From: CAVSCR01 sp963726575 | Lineage (GTDB): Bacteria > Actinomycetota > Actinomycetes > JAHEKZ01 | DNA: 64,000 bases | NCBI GenBank assembly: GCA_963726575.1 | Contig: CAVSCR010000007.1 | Coordinates: forward strand, 682,001-746,000 | Direction: 5' to 3' | In this document: positions 46,273-55,023 of the stretch, piece by piece | How positions within the stretch are numbered: position 1 is the first letter of the stretch | Layout: each line of letters opens with the position of its first letter | Notes under the pieces: generated by a model | What the model was told of the DNA's origin: nothing | Databases searched by the model: none | What the model saw: only the letters and a program-made list of their open reading frames with translations | Program-made: the position numbers and the translations under genes

Positions 46273-49200
46273 GTGTCGACGTGTCCGGCCTGCGGGCGGG
46301 AGGTGCCTGGCGAATTCGCCTTCTGCCCCTTCTGCGGATCCGCCACCGGTGTCGTTCCGGCCACCGCATCGGTCGGCGACCGCGAACGCCGAGTCGTGAC
46401 CGTGCTGTTCTGCGACCTCGTGGGGTTCACGTCCGCGTCCGAACAAGCAGACGTCGAGGATGTGCAACGGCGGCTCGCCGCTTACCACGATCGCGTGCGT
46501 GAGCGGGTCGAAGCCTTCGGTGGCGTGGTCGAGAAGTTCGTCGGTGACGCCGTCATGGCGGTGTTCGGAGCGCCGATCGCGCACGAGGACGACGCAGAGC
46601 GTGCAGTCCGAGCCGGGTTGTCGATCGTGGAGGAGGTCGCGACGCTGCCCGACACTCGGGTGCGCGTGGGCATCAACACCGGAGAGGCCCTCGTGGCCGT
46701 AGGTGCCCGCCCTGAGGCGGGCGAGAGCTATGTGGTCGGCGACGTCGTGAACACGGCAGCCCGTCTGCAGACCGCCGCCCCCGTGGACTGCGTCGTGGTC
46801 GGGGAGGTCACCTACCGCGCGACCGACCGGGTCTTCGAGTACGCCGAGCTCATTGCCATCGAGGCCAAGGGAAAGTCCGAGCCCGTCTCGCTGTGGCAGG
46901 CATTGGCTGCCAAGGCGCGGTTCGGCACCGACCTCATGCGTGACCTGGACACACCCATGGTCGGACGCTCGCTCGAGCTCGCGACACTGAGCAACGCCTT
47001 CGAGCGCGCGCGTGCCGGCGGTGCTCAGCTGGTGACACTCGTCGGCGAGGCCGGTGTGGGCAAGTCGCGGTTGGTGGCGGAGCTGTTCGCCTTGACCGAT
47101 CGGCTCCCGGAGCTGGTGGTCTGGCGTCAGGGTCGATGTCTGCCCTACGGCGACGGGATCGCGTACTGGGCCCTCGCCGAGGTCGTCAAGGCTCACCTCG
47201 GCATCTACGACGGCGACCAGGACGACCAGGTGCGGGCCAAGCTCGACCGGCTCACGGAGGCCGGTACCGATCCCTGGGTGGTCTCGGCCCTGGCCTCGCT
47301 GCTGGGCCTCGGCGAGGGTGACCCAAACGACCGGGACGGCATGTTCGAGGCGTGGCGCCAGTTCCTCGACGGGCTCACCGAGGAGCAGCCGGCGGTCCTG
47401 GTGATGGAGGACCTTCACTGGGCCGACCCCGCGCTGCTGGACTTCCTGGAGTACCTGGTCGACTGGTCGCAGACAGCGCGGCTCCTGGTGGTCGCAACTG
47501 CTCGTCCCGATCTGCTGGCCCAACGCGGCGCATGGGGCGCCGGACTCACCAACGCAGCAACGGTGCGGCTCTCGCCGCTGTCCGCGACGGAGACGTCTGA
47601 GCTGATCGTCTCTCGACTGGGAACTTCGGAGTTGCCGCTGGACGTGCGCACGGCGGTGGTCGAGCGGTCCGGTGGCAACCCGTTGTACGCCGAGGAGTTC
47701 GTGCGCATGCTGCGCGACCGTGCGATCGATCCCAGCAGTCTGGATCCGCAGTCTCTGGCGCTTCCGGAGTCGGTGCACGCACTCATCGCGGCACGGCTCG
47801 ACACGTTGCCAGGGCGGGCCAAGGAGGTGCTGCAGTACGCCTCGGTCGTGGGCAAGGTGTTCTGGGCCGGTGCGGTCGCTGCCCTGTCCGAGGCTGATCG
47901 CAGTGAGGTCGAGTCCGTCCTGCACGACCTTTCGCGCAAAGAGATGGTGCGGCCGATGCGCCGGTCGTCTTTGCCCGGCGACGTGGAGTACGCGTTCACG
48001 CACGCCTTGATCCGCGACGTCGCCTACCAGCAGCTCACTCGCGAGGCGCGCGCGGTGCGTCACCTGGCTGCGGCCAAGTGGTTGGAGGGAACCAGCGGTG
48101 AACGGGTGGGCGAGGTCTCCGAAGTTCTGGTGTACCACGCCACCAGTGCGTTGGAGCTGGCCCGGGTCGCGGGCGATGTTGCGCTGGAGGCAGGTGCCTT
48201 GCCCGTGGTTCGGCGCGCGTGCGTGCATGCTGCGCTACACCTGCGTGGCCTCGACCAGATGCGCGCCCAGTCGTACGCCGATCGTGCCCTGGAGCTGGTG
48301 GACGACGCCACGCCACCGGCTGACGAGGCGGAGGTCATCGAGACCTGGGGTGACCTCGCCGTACAGGTGCGCCCCGTCCACGAGGTCCTGGAGCGGATCG
48401 ACCGCGCGGTCGAGCTACGCCGATCGGTCGGCGCCCCGCAGCCGCTTGCCGACGCGCTCATCCTCGCCGAGACGTGGGCCCGCAACGGGAATCAGGTCGA
48501 GCGCGCCAACCGGCATCGGGTAGAGCTGCAAGGTCTGCTGGACCAGCTCGTCGATCCGTATCGTCGTGTGGAGGCCCTGGCCGACATCGCCCAGGCGATC
48601 GGCTTCCAGGGAGATCAGGAACGCGCACTCGCCATGTCAGCCGAAGCGGTCGATGCCGTGACGGTACTGGGCGAACCGCGTCGGCCCGCCGACGCGAACG
48701 CTTGGATCGGGGCGCACAACGTTCGCGGCACGACATTGCTCAGAGCCGGGCAGCCCGGCGCCGTTCAGCACTTCGACGAAGCGATCAGAGTGTCCAAGAC
48801 CTGGCGTCCCCACCGCGCCCTGTACATCGGCAACAACCGGGCCACGGCCCTGTGTGCAGCCGAGGGACTGGCCGAGGGTCTGGCCGCGTTCGACGACACC
48901 ATCGCCACGTGCCGCGAGCGCGGACTGGTCCACAGTGTTGTCTGGGTCCAGTCGGCTTCGCTGATCTTCCGGCTCGCCAACGGACAGCTCCACGACACCT
49001 ATGAGCGGGCGGTCAGCGGACGTGACGAGCTGGAGTCGCTCGGGAGCCTGGTGGAGACCGAGTCGCGGTCCGTCCTGATCTCGGTGGCGGCAGAGCTGGG
49101 ACGTTCTGCGGAGGTGGCCCACCATGGGGAGCGGCTGGTCGGCGAGGTGTGGCACGAGCTTCGGGACTTCACGGGCGACACGGACACCCGGCTGATCCTC

Positions 49201-49689
49201 GTCGTGGGGGCCCTCGATCACCTGCTGCAGACCGGCCAGCGCGAAGAGGGTGAACGGATGCTGCGCCGATTCGCGTCGAGTCCGGTCGACAACTACGAGA
49301 TGGCTGGTCGCGCCAGCCGCTTCGTGCGGCAGGTCGCTTCCCTCGGCGCGCTCGACGTGCTGGGCGGCTGGCTCGCCACCACCTCTCGGAGACTTCCGTT
49401 GGTCGCGGCGGGGTGTGAGTTCGGGGAGGCGGTCGTACTCAGCGAAGGGCAGCCGGAGGCGGGTGCCACCGCCTTGGCCGCGGCTGCCACGGCTTTGAGC
49501 GACGTGGGGGCTCACCTGGACGCCGCTTATGCCACAGCTGGCGCGGGCCGAGCCTGGCTGCGCGTGGGCTCACCCGAGGCCGCCACGCAGGGAACCCAGC
49601 TGCTCGAACGGGCGGCGGCGGAGTTCGATCGCATGGGAGCCTTGCCGGCGGCAGACGCCTGCCGCGAAAGCGGTCCCGACGGGATTTGA
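46273..49689 (+). CDS. Zinc-ribbon class III nucleotidyl cyclase fused to STAND ATPase and helical repeats
   Basis: A 1138-residue signalling protein. Cys4, Cys7, Cys18 and Cys21 form a zinc ribbon. The class III cyclase domain at about 40-215 keeps both metal aspartates (Asp48 in FCDLVGFT, Asp92 in FVGDAVMAVFG) and the VNTAARL segment, so it may make cAMP or cGMP. A STAND/AAA ATPase follows with Walker A GEAGVGKS at 258-265 and Walker B VLVMEDLHWAD, then TPR-like helical repeats to the end. Actinobacteria carry many such proteins with unknown inputs. The GTG start lies 101 bases beyond tRNA-Phe. The stop codon and last six codons lie inside the antisense strand of tRNA-Asp. Confidence 0.9.
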   Translation: MSTCPACGREVPGEFAFCPFCGSATGVVPATASVGDRERRVVTVLFCDLVGFTSASEQADVEDVQRRLAAYHDRVRERVEAFGGVVEKFVGDAVMAVFGAPIAHEDDAERAVRAGLSIVEEVATLPDTRVRVGINTGEALVAVGARPEAGESYVVGDVVNTAARLQTAAPVDCVVVGEVTYRATDRVFEYAELIAIEAKGKSEPVSLWQALAAKARFGTDLMRDLDTPMVGRSLELATLSNAFERARAGGAQLVTLVGEAGVGKSRLVAELFALTDRLPELVVWRQGRCLPYGDGIAYWALAEVVKAHLGIYDGDQDDQVRAKLDRLTEAGTDPWVVSALASLLGLGEGDPNDRDGMFEAWRQFLDGLTEEQPAVLVMEDLHWADPALLDFLEYLVDWSQTARLLVVATARPDLLAQRGAWGAGLTNAATVRLSPLSATETSELIVSRLGTSELPLDVRTAVVERSGGNPLYAEEFVRMLRDRAIDPSSLDPQSLALPESVHALIAARLDTLPGRAKEVLQYASVVGKVFWAGAVAALSEADRSEVESVLHDLSRKEMVRPMRRSSLPGDVEYAFTHALIRDVAYQQLTREARAVRHLAAAKWLEGTSGERVGEVSEVLVYHATSALELARVAGDVALEAGALPVVRRACVHAALHLRGLDQMRAQSYADRALELVDDATPPADEAEVIETWGDLAVQVRPVHEVLERIDRAVELRRSVGAPQPLADALILAETWARNGNQVERANRHRVELQGLLDQLVDPYRRVEALADIAQAIGFQGDQERALAMSAEAVDAVTVLGEPRRPADANAWIGAHNVRGTTLLRAGQPGAVQHFDEAIRVSKTWRPHRALYIGNNRATALCAAEGLAEGLAAFDDTIATCRERGLVHSVVWVQSASLIFRLANGQLHDTYERAVSGRDELESLGSLVETESRSVLISVAAELGRSAEVAHHGERLVGEVWHELRDFTGDTDTRLILVVGALDHLLQTGQREEGERMLRRFASSPVDNYEMAGRASRFVRQVASLGALDVLGGWLATTSRRLPLVAAGCEFGEAVVLSEGQPEAGATALAAAATALSDVGAHLDAAYATAGAGRAWLRVGSPEAATQGTQLLERAAAEFDRMGALPAADACRESGPDGI

Positions 49690-49745
49690 ACCCGCGACCT
49701 CCACCTTGACAGGGTGGCGAGCACTCCAAACTGCTCCACGGAACC
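49671..49745 (-). tRNA. tRNA-Asp (GTC)
   Basis: The minus strand folds with acceptor GGTTCCG/CGGGACC (one T-G wobble), anticodon GTC in CTGTCAA and a GGTTCAAATCC T-arm; discriminator G, no encoded CCA. The last 19 bases of the cyclase-ATPase gene overlap it on the other strand. Confidence 0.96.
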
Positions 49746-49767
49746 TTGCGGAGTTGCCTCCGTGAGG

Positions 49768-49840
49768 TGCCCCCAACGGGATTCGAACCCGTGCTACCGC
49801 CTTGAAAGGGCGGCGTCCTAGGCCGCTAGACGATGAGGGC
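49768..49840 (-). tRNA. tRNA-Glu (TTC)
   Basis: The minus strand folds with acceptor GCCCTCA/TGGGGGC, anticodon TTC in CTTTCAA and a GGTTCGAATCC T-arm; discriminator A, no encoded CCA. It is 22 bases upstream of tRNA-Asp and presumably co-transcribed with it. Confidence 0.96.
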
Positions 49841-49952
49841 GCGGTCCCGCCGGAAGCCTGCCCAGCATAGGGGATGCTCAGGGCGCGGACCAAAGGGCTT
49901 CGCGGGTTCGCGTAGCGGCCCAGCCGCGGCCCACCGAGGGAAGGAGACCGGC

Positions 49953-50303
49953 GTGTACGACGTCTCGCGCGACCGGTTCGAGGAACTGGTGTCGCTGGCG
50001 TTGGACGAGGTGCCCGAGCCGTTGCTGGCGATCATGAACAACGTGGTGGTGATGGTGGAGGACCACGCGCCGGGCGACGACCCGCGTCTGCTCGGTCGCT
50101 ACGAGGGCATCCCCCTGACCGAGCGCAACACTCGGTACTCGGGCGTACTGCCCGACCGCATCAGCATCTACCGGCTGCCGATCCTCTCGATCTGTCGTGA
50201 TGACGCCGACGTCGTCCGCGAGGTGCACGTGACCGTCGTCCACGAGATCGCCCACCACTTCGGGATCGACGACGACCGGCTGCACGAGCTCGGCTACGGC
50301 TGA
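49953..50303 (+). CDS. Minimal zincin metallopeptidase
   Basis: A 116-residue protein with the zincin motif HEIAHHFGIDD (HExxHxxGxxD) near residue 98. It belongs to the small metallopeptidase family (often labelled DUF1025 or possibly-metalloprotease) that is widespread in actinobacteria with no known substrate. The N-terminal half (VSRDRFEELVSLALDEVPEPLLAIMNNVVV) is typical of the family. AAGGAG precedes the GTG. Its end overlaps the convergent YwiC-like gene by ten bases. Confidence 0.85.
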   Translation: MYDVSRDRFEELVSLALDEVPEPLLAIMNNVVVMVEDHAPGDDPRLLGRYEGIPLTERNTRYSGVLPDRISIYRLPILSICRDDADVVREVHVTVVHEIAHHFGIDDDRLHELGYG

Positions 50304-51073
50304 ACCGTCGCTGCCAAGGCGACCACGAGCAACAACACCGCGTTGAGCAGCTCGAGCAACCCGACGTGAAGCGGGCGGATCCGGTGCCGCTGCGCCAGGC
50401 GCGGCAACACCGCCGCCCGGAGGAGGAAGAGCAGGAAGAGAGCGCCCAACCATGGGCTGACCCACGACGCCAGCACCGCAGACACCGCCGCGAAACCGAC
50501 GCTGGCACGGTAGTAGCCCAGGCTGCGGCGCTCGCGAAGCATCGTCTTGACGTAGAACACAGTGCCCGCGAAGTAGAGCCATGCCACCGCGAACAAGGCG
50601 GCCGCTCGCGGCCAGTCAGTGCCGCCGCCCACGCCGTAGGCCAGCGGCACCATCAGGCAGGCCTGGGTGACCGAGGCCAGCCCGTTGACCCACGAGCGTT
50701 CGTCGCGCCGTCGGGCGTACCAGACGTTCAGTGCCGCCATGGGGACGAAGGCCAGGGCGGCTAGCAGCACCCAGGGGTCCACGAGCACGAGCCAGACCCC
50801 GAAGGGCACCGCCAGGAGACCGCTGGTTCGGGCTGAGACGACGAACCGTTCCTTACGGCGTACCCGCTGGGCCATGAGCGCGCTGTAGCTGAACAGGTAC
50901 CCCAGCAGCCAGACCGCGAGCAGGGGCAGAGCCGCCCAGGTCCAGCCCGCCGCCAGGGTCCCGAGCAGGTACGGAACCAGCAGCATCGCCCAGGCGCCGT
51001 GCTGCGGCGGGACGACGAAGCGCACCCGGCGGGAGGGGGAGTGCCGGGTGCGCACGTCGGTGGGTGGTCCCAT
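50294..51073 (-). CDS. YwiC-like family membrane protein
   Basis: A 259-residue integral membrane protein with about seven to eight hydrophobic segments and the family opening VPPQHGAWAMLLVPYLLG. YwiC-like proteins resemble UbiA-type membrane folds but their function is unknown. An MLRERRSLGYY segment lies between helices near residue 175. The ATG at 51073 is divergent from the MFS gene; the 191-base gap holds a short inverted repeat (GACCGC/GCGGTC around 51183-51199) and nothing else I can name. Confidence 0.82.
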   Translation of the reverse strand: MGPPTDVRTRHSPSRRVRFVVPPQHGAWAMLLVPYLLGTLAAGWTWAALPLLAVWLLGYLFSYSALMAQRVRRKERFVVSARTSGLLAVPFGVWLVLVDPWVLLAALAFVPMAALNVWYARRRDERSWVNGLASVTQACLMVPLAYGVGGGTDWPRAAALFAVAWLYFAGTVFYVKTMLRERRSLGYYRASVGFAAVSAVLASWVSPWLGALFLLFLLRAAVLPRLAQRHRIRPLHVGLLELLNAVLLLVVALAATVQP

Positions 51074-51264
51074 CGGCCTTCAGTCTGAGCGGGTGGGCCG
51101 CACCGACGGCAGGGCCCTTGGTCCCGCCCGCCGGGCAAAACTTGGAGGAAATTGTCGGACCCGGCGGGAATGCTCCCCCCAGGACCGCGGTTGGCGGTCT
51201 CAGGGGCGCCGTCCGGGAAACCGTCCGGACCGCCTGCCCAGTTCCTCCCTGTCTTGGAGACCAC

Positions 51265-52806
51265 GTGACCACGCCCGGCGCTGCAGACCCCTCGTCCCTC
51301 CCCGACCCCGTCGACCTCGACCCGGCCGACCTCACCGACATGGCCGACCCGGAGCTCGAGCCCGCCGACTCCCGGCGCTGGTGGGCGCTGGGCGTCATCG
51401 CCTTGGCCCAGCTGATGGTGATCCTCGACGCCTCGATCGTGAACATCGCCTTGCCGTCGGCGCAGCGTGATCTCGGCATCACCGACGCCGACCGCCAGTG
51501 GGTGGTCACCGCCTACACGGTCACCTTCGGTGGTCTGCTGCTGCTCGGCGGTCGGATCGCCGACTACTGGGGCCGCAAGAAGGCGTTCATCACCGGCCTG
51601 TCCGGCTTCGCCTTGGCCTCCGCGCTCGGGGGCCTGGCGCCTACGGCCGGCATGTTGTTCGCCGCGCGCGCCCTGCAGGGCGCCTTCGCCGCGCTGCTCG
51701 CGCCGGCGGCCTTGTCGCTCATCACCGTCACCTTCACCCACTCCAAGGACCGCGCGCGCGCGTTCGGTGTCTACGGTGCGATCTCCGGCGGCGGCGCGGC
51801 GATCGGCCTGATCGTGGGCGGGGTGCTCACCGAGTACACGTCGTGGCGCTGGTGTCTCGGGGTCAACGTCCCGATCGCGTTGATCGCGATCGCGCTGGCG
51901 ATCCCGATCGTGCACGAGAGCAAGGCACACGGGAACACCAAGTACGACGTGCCGGGCGCGATCACTGCGACCGCTGGCCTGATCACGCTGGTCTACGGCA
52001 TCACCAAGGCTGGGACGGACGGTTGGTCGTCGCCGCTCACGATCACGCTGTTCGTGATCTCCTTCCTGCTGTTGGCCTCGTTCCTCGTGATCGAGAACCG
52101 CAGCACCAACCCGCTGCTGCCGATGCGGATCCTCGAGGAGCGCAACCGGGCCGGCTCGTACGCGGCCATGTTCCTCACCGCCGCTGGCCTGTTCGCGATG
52201 TTCTTGTTCCTCAGCTACTACCTCCAGGGAGTGCTGGGCTTCTCGGCCCTGAAGGCCGGCTTCGCGTTCCTGCCGTTCTCGATCGGCATCATCATCAGCG
52301 CCGGCGTGGCCAGCCAGCTCCTGCCGAGGCTCGGGCCACGCCCGCTCGCCGTCACCGGTCTTCTCATGGCGACCTTCGGCATGCTGTGGCTGAGCCGGAT
52401 CACGCCGACGAGTGAGTACCAGACGCATGTGCTGCCGTCGATGGTGATCATGAGTCTGGGCATGGGTCTGACGTTCGTTCCGTTGTCGTCCACGGCACTG
52501 TTCGGCGTCGCGAACCACGACGCGGGTGTCGCCTCGGCCTTGCTCAACACCAGTCAGCAGATCGGCGGCTCGCTCGGGACCGCGATCCTGAACACGCTGG
52601 CCGCCACCGTGACGGCGAGCTACATCGTGAGCCACGGGCAGACGTCGGGTCCCATGGCCGTGCCGGAGGGCGTGGTGCACGGCTTCTCGGTGGCGTTCAT
52701 GATCGGTGCGGTGATCTTGTTCTGCGCGGCGATGGTCGTGCTGTTCGCGGTGAATGCCGACCGGCACCACCTGGCCCAGCATGACGAGGTGCCCGCAGCG
52801 GCGTGA
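51265..52806 (+). CDS. MFS drug/proton antiporter, DHA2 family
   Basis: A 513-residue exporter with 14 predicted helices, the DHA2 layout, likely extruding drugs or dyes. The first helix carries the family LDASIVNIALPSAQRDLG, followed by WVVTAYTVTFGGLLLLGGRIADYWGRKKAF (motif A). A 40-residue Asp/Pro-rich cytosolic N-terminus precedes it. TTGGAGA is positioned before the GTG at 51265. The stop overlaps the GNAT gene start. Confidence 0.92.
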   Translation: MTTPGAADPSSLPDPVDLDPADLTDMADPELEPADSRRWWALGVIALAQLMVILDASIVNIALPSAQRDLGITDADRQWVVTAYTVTFGGLLLLGGRIADYWGRKKAFITGLSGFALASALGGLAPTAGMLFAARALQGAFAALLAPAALSLITVTFTHSKDRARAFGVYGAISGGGAAIGLIVGGVLTEYTSWRWCLGVNVPIALIAIALAIPIVHESKAHGNTKYDVPGAITATAGLITLVYGITKAGTDGWSSPLTITLFVISFLLLASFLVIENRSTNPLLPMRILEERNRAGSYAAMFLTAAGLFAMFLFLSYYLQGVLGFSALKAGFAFLPFSIGIIISAGVASQLLPRLGPRPLAVTGLLMATFGMLWLSRITPTSEYQTHVLPSMVIMSLGMGLTFVPLSSTALFGVANHDAGVASALLNTSQQIGGSLGTAILNTLAATVTASYIVSHGQTSGPMAVPEGVVHGFSVAFMIGAVILFCAAMVVLFAVNADRHHLAQHDEVPAAA

Positions 52807-53120
52807 CCCGGCCTGACGACGCAACGGCGTCGCCGACCCTGCGCACACGCGTGGTCGACGACGCCGTTGCGCATCGTTATGAGCTGTTCGGCAACGACGT
52901 GCTGGTGGCGTGGTTGGACTACGCCGACCAGGGCTCGACGCGGATCTTCGTCCACACCGAGGTCGACCCGGCCTTCGAAGGGCAGGGGTTCGCCTCCCTG
53001 CTCGTGGAGCAGGCGGTGGACCAGGTCCGCGCGCGAGGCGGTCGGATCATCGTGAGCTGCCCCTACGTGAACCTGTGGTTCCAGCGACATCCCGAGCAGC
53101 GCGACGTGCTCGTAGGCTGA
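52803..53120 (+). CDS. GNAT-like N-acetyltransferase (YjdJ type)
   Basis: A 105-residue short GNAT-fold protein of the YidJ/YjdJ type. The core reads HRYELFGNDVLVAWLDY, then IFVHTEVDPAFEGQGFASLLVEQAVDQVRARG (the acetyl-CoA-binding QGxGxxL-like loop) and CPYVNLWFQRHPE. Such proteins are thought to bind acetyl-CoA; substrates are unknown. The GTG overlaps the MFS stop by four bases. Confidence 0.85.
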   Translation: MTRPDDATASPTLRTRVVDDAVAHRYELFGNDVLVAWLDYADQGSTRIFVHTEVDPAFEGQGFASLLVEQAVDQVRARGGRIIVSCPYVNLWFQRHPEQRDVLVG

Positions 53121-53139
53121 GCCGGTCAGGAGGGTCGTG

Positions 53140-53547
53140 ATGACGCAGACGCCGACGGGACGCGCCTATGAGGCGGCACAGGTCACGGTGTACTTCGACA
53201 ATGCGCGGTGCCGGCACTTCGCCGAGTGTCTGCGCGGTCTTCCTGCGGTGTTCGACAAGGCCGCCCGACCCTGGATCCAGGCCGACAACGCCGACGTCGA
53301 GCGTGTCAGCGAGGTCGTTGCTCGCTGCCCGTCGGGCGCTCTCCACGCGATCCGCACCGACGGGCGTGCCGAGGTCGGGGACGTTCCCACCACCGTGACC
53401 TTGGTCGAGGACGGTCCGCTGCTCGTGCGCGGTGACCTGTTGCTGCAGACCCCTGATGGGCCCCTGCGCGAGACCCGCGCTGCCTTGTGTCGCTGCGGGC
53501 AGACCGGCCGCAGCCCGTTCTGCGACGGTGCCTGTCAACAGGGCTGA
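53140..53547 (+). CDS. Iron-sulfur protein: Fer4-like domain plus variant CDGSH domain
   Basis: A 135-residue two-domain protein. Residues 14-70 form a mono-cluster Fe-S domain (CRHFAEC at 24-30 and CPSGAL from 63). Residues 93-135 form a CDGSH zinc-finger-like domain with Cys117, Cys119 and Cys128 in CRCGQTGRSPFCDGAC. In CDGSH proteins the fourth 2Fe-2S ligand is a histidine; here the position is Cys132, and the protein ends only three residues later. Whether the cluster is still formed, with four cysteines, is an inference to test. The ATG at 53140 follows GGAGGG; a GTG three bases earlier is possible. The ureohydrolase gene overlaps its end. Confidence 0.85.
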   Translation: MTQTPTGRAYEAAQVTVYFDNARCRHFAECLRGLPAVFDKAARPWIQADNADVERVSEVVARCPSGALHAIRTDGRAEVGDVPTTVTLVEDGPLLVRGDLLLQTPDGPLRETRAALCRCGQTGRSPFCDGACQQG

Positions 53548-54481
53548 GCCGCGGCTGCGTCCCACCGGCACGTTCCTCGGCGCGCCGTGGGCGACCGACC
53601 TGGACGGCTGTCGCGTCGCGGCACTCGGACTGCCGTTCGACATGGGGAGCCATCCGACCCGGGTGGGCGCACGTTCCGGACCGCAGCACGTGCGCACCCA
53701 CTCGTCGTTGGTGGCTGAGCACCTAGCCGACCTCGACATCGACGTCATGCGTGAACTCGGGTTCCGCGACCTTGGCGACGTCGACCTGACTCCTGGCGAC
53801 GTCGCGTCGGCTTACCCGGCGATCGAGGCGGCGGTTGGGCAGATCGCGAGCGCCGGAGCCATTCCCCTGTGCGTGGGGGGCGACGGGGCGGTGACGTTGC
53901 CGCAGCTGCGCGCGCTGGCGAGGGTGCACGGCCCGTTGACGGTGTTGCACTTCGACGCGCACACCGACGCGTATCCGCCCAGGCTGGATGAGCCGGCATC
54001 CACGTACTCCAACGAGAACCCCTTCCGTCATGCTGCGATTGAAGGACTGGTCGACGTCGCGACGTCGGTGCACGTCGGCGTGCGGGACACCCACGTCGGC
54101 GAGACCGCCGGCGTGGTCGGCGTCGCGCGCGATCTCGGCTATCGCGTGATCACCATGAGCGAGTTCGTCGAGACCGGCGTAGTGACGCTGCTCGCAGAGC
54201 TCCAGGCCACCGCGTCAGGACGGCCGGTGTTCCTGTGCTGGGACATGGACGTCTTCGATCCGTCCGTCGCCGCGGGCGTCGTCACGCCGGCTTGGGGTGG
54301 GATCAGTGTGCGCGAGGGCCAGCAGCTGCTGAACGGCCTGGCCGGACTGCACTTCGTGGGCTTCGAGGTCAACACCGTCTCGCCGCCGCACGACGTGGCC
54401 GGTCAGACCGGGGCGTTGGCGGCGCAGGTCATGCGGGAGTGCCTGATGTTGGCGTTCGCCGACGCCACTGCTCAGCAGTGA
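53528..54481 (+). CDS. Ureohydrolase (arginase/agmatinase superfamily), variant metal site
   Basis: A 317-residue member of the arginase/agmatinase/formimidoylglutamase superfamily. It has DAHTD (Asp143, His145, Asp147) and CWDMDVFDP (Asp239, Asp241), five of the six ligands for the binuclear Mn centre. The first ligand, the histidine in GGDHS, is replaced: the sequence reads VGGDGAVT (Gly120). Substrate is therefore uncertain (agmatine, guanidino acids or formimidoylglutamate). The GTG lies inside the last codons of the CDGSH gene, so expression is coupled. The 3' end overlaps the acetyltransferase gene by 53 bases. Confidence 0.85.
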   Translation: MPVNRAEPRLRPTGTFLGAPWATDLDGCRVAALGLPFDMGSHPTRVGARSGPQHVRTHSSLVAEHLADLDIDVMRELGFRDLGDVDLTPGDVASAYPAIEAAVGQIASAGAIPLCVGGDGAVTLPQLRALARVHGPLTVLHFDAHTDAYPPRLDEPASTYSNENPFRHAAIEGLVDVATSVHVGVRDTHVGETAGVVGVARDLGYRVITMSEFVETGVVTLLAELQATASGRPVFLCWDMDVFDPSVAAGVVTPAWGGISVREGQQLLNGLAGLHFVGFEVNTVSPPHDVAGQTGALAAQVMRECLMLAFADATAQQ

Positions 54482-55001
54482 TCGTGTAGACCACGGCGTG
54501 GAAGGTGGCGCCGTCATCGATGATGTCGGCCTCGTGGTCGAAGGTCAGCCCGAGACGTTGCATCACGGCGGTGCTGCGGATGTTGGGCGCGTCCGCGGTC
54601 GAGATGACCCGGGGTGCGCCCAACACGTCGAAGGCGTAGTCGAGCCAGGCACTTGCGGCCTCGGTCGCGTATCCCTGTCCCCAGTGCTCGTGCGCCAGGC
54701 GCCAGCCGACCTCGAGGTCGTCTGGGTAGGACTCCTGGTGGTGCACGCCGCACATGCCCAGGAAGACGCCGTCGCTGCGCCGCTCCACGGCGAGCAGCCC
54801 GATCCGCTCCAGCTCCCAGCGCTCGTTGGCCCACTCCGCGATCTCGTCGGAGTACTGGCGCGTCAGCGGCTCCCCGCCCAGGAACTCCACGACCAACGGG
54901 TCGGCGTTGAGCGCGGCGTAGTGGGGCAGGTCGTCGTGCCGGAACGTGCGCAGCGACAAGCGATCCGTGGTCAGCACCACCTCGCCGTCCCAGCGGACCA
55001 T
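54429..55001 (-). CDS. GNAT acetyltransferase, RimJ/RimL type
   Basis: A 190-residue N-acetyltransferase. It reads TDRLSLRTFRHDDLPHYAAL at the N-terminus, then EVGWRLAHEHWGQGYATEAASAWLDYAF (acetyl-CoA loop) and NIRSTAVMQRLGLTF, the pattern of RimJ/RimL-like enzymes (acetyltransf_3). Target is unknown. The ATG at 55001 was chosen because homology starts there; the open frame further upstream is only antisense to the response-regulator gene. It is divergent from the response regulator with 22 bases between. Confidence 0.85.
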   Translation of the reverse strand: MVRWDGEVVLTTDRLSLRTFRHDDLPHYAALNADPLVVEFLGGEPLTRQYSDEIAEWANERWELERIGLLAVERRSDGVFLGMCGVHHQESYPDDLEVGWRLAHEHWGQGYATEAASAWLDYAFDVLGAPRVISTADAPNIRSTAVMQRLGLTFDHEADIIDDGATFHAVVYTITAEQWRRRTPTSGTPA

Positions 55002-55023
55002 CTGCACTCCTAGGCTCGGGGCC

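Noticed and set aside
46192..48228. 678-codon minus-strand open frame opposite the cyclase-ATPase
   Set aside because: Shadow of the cyclase gene, whose catalytic motifs are on the plus strand.
50761..52848. 695-codon minus-strand open frame opposite the MFS gene
   Set aside because: Composition is charge-rich noise; the MFS frame has 14 clear helices.
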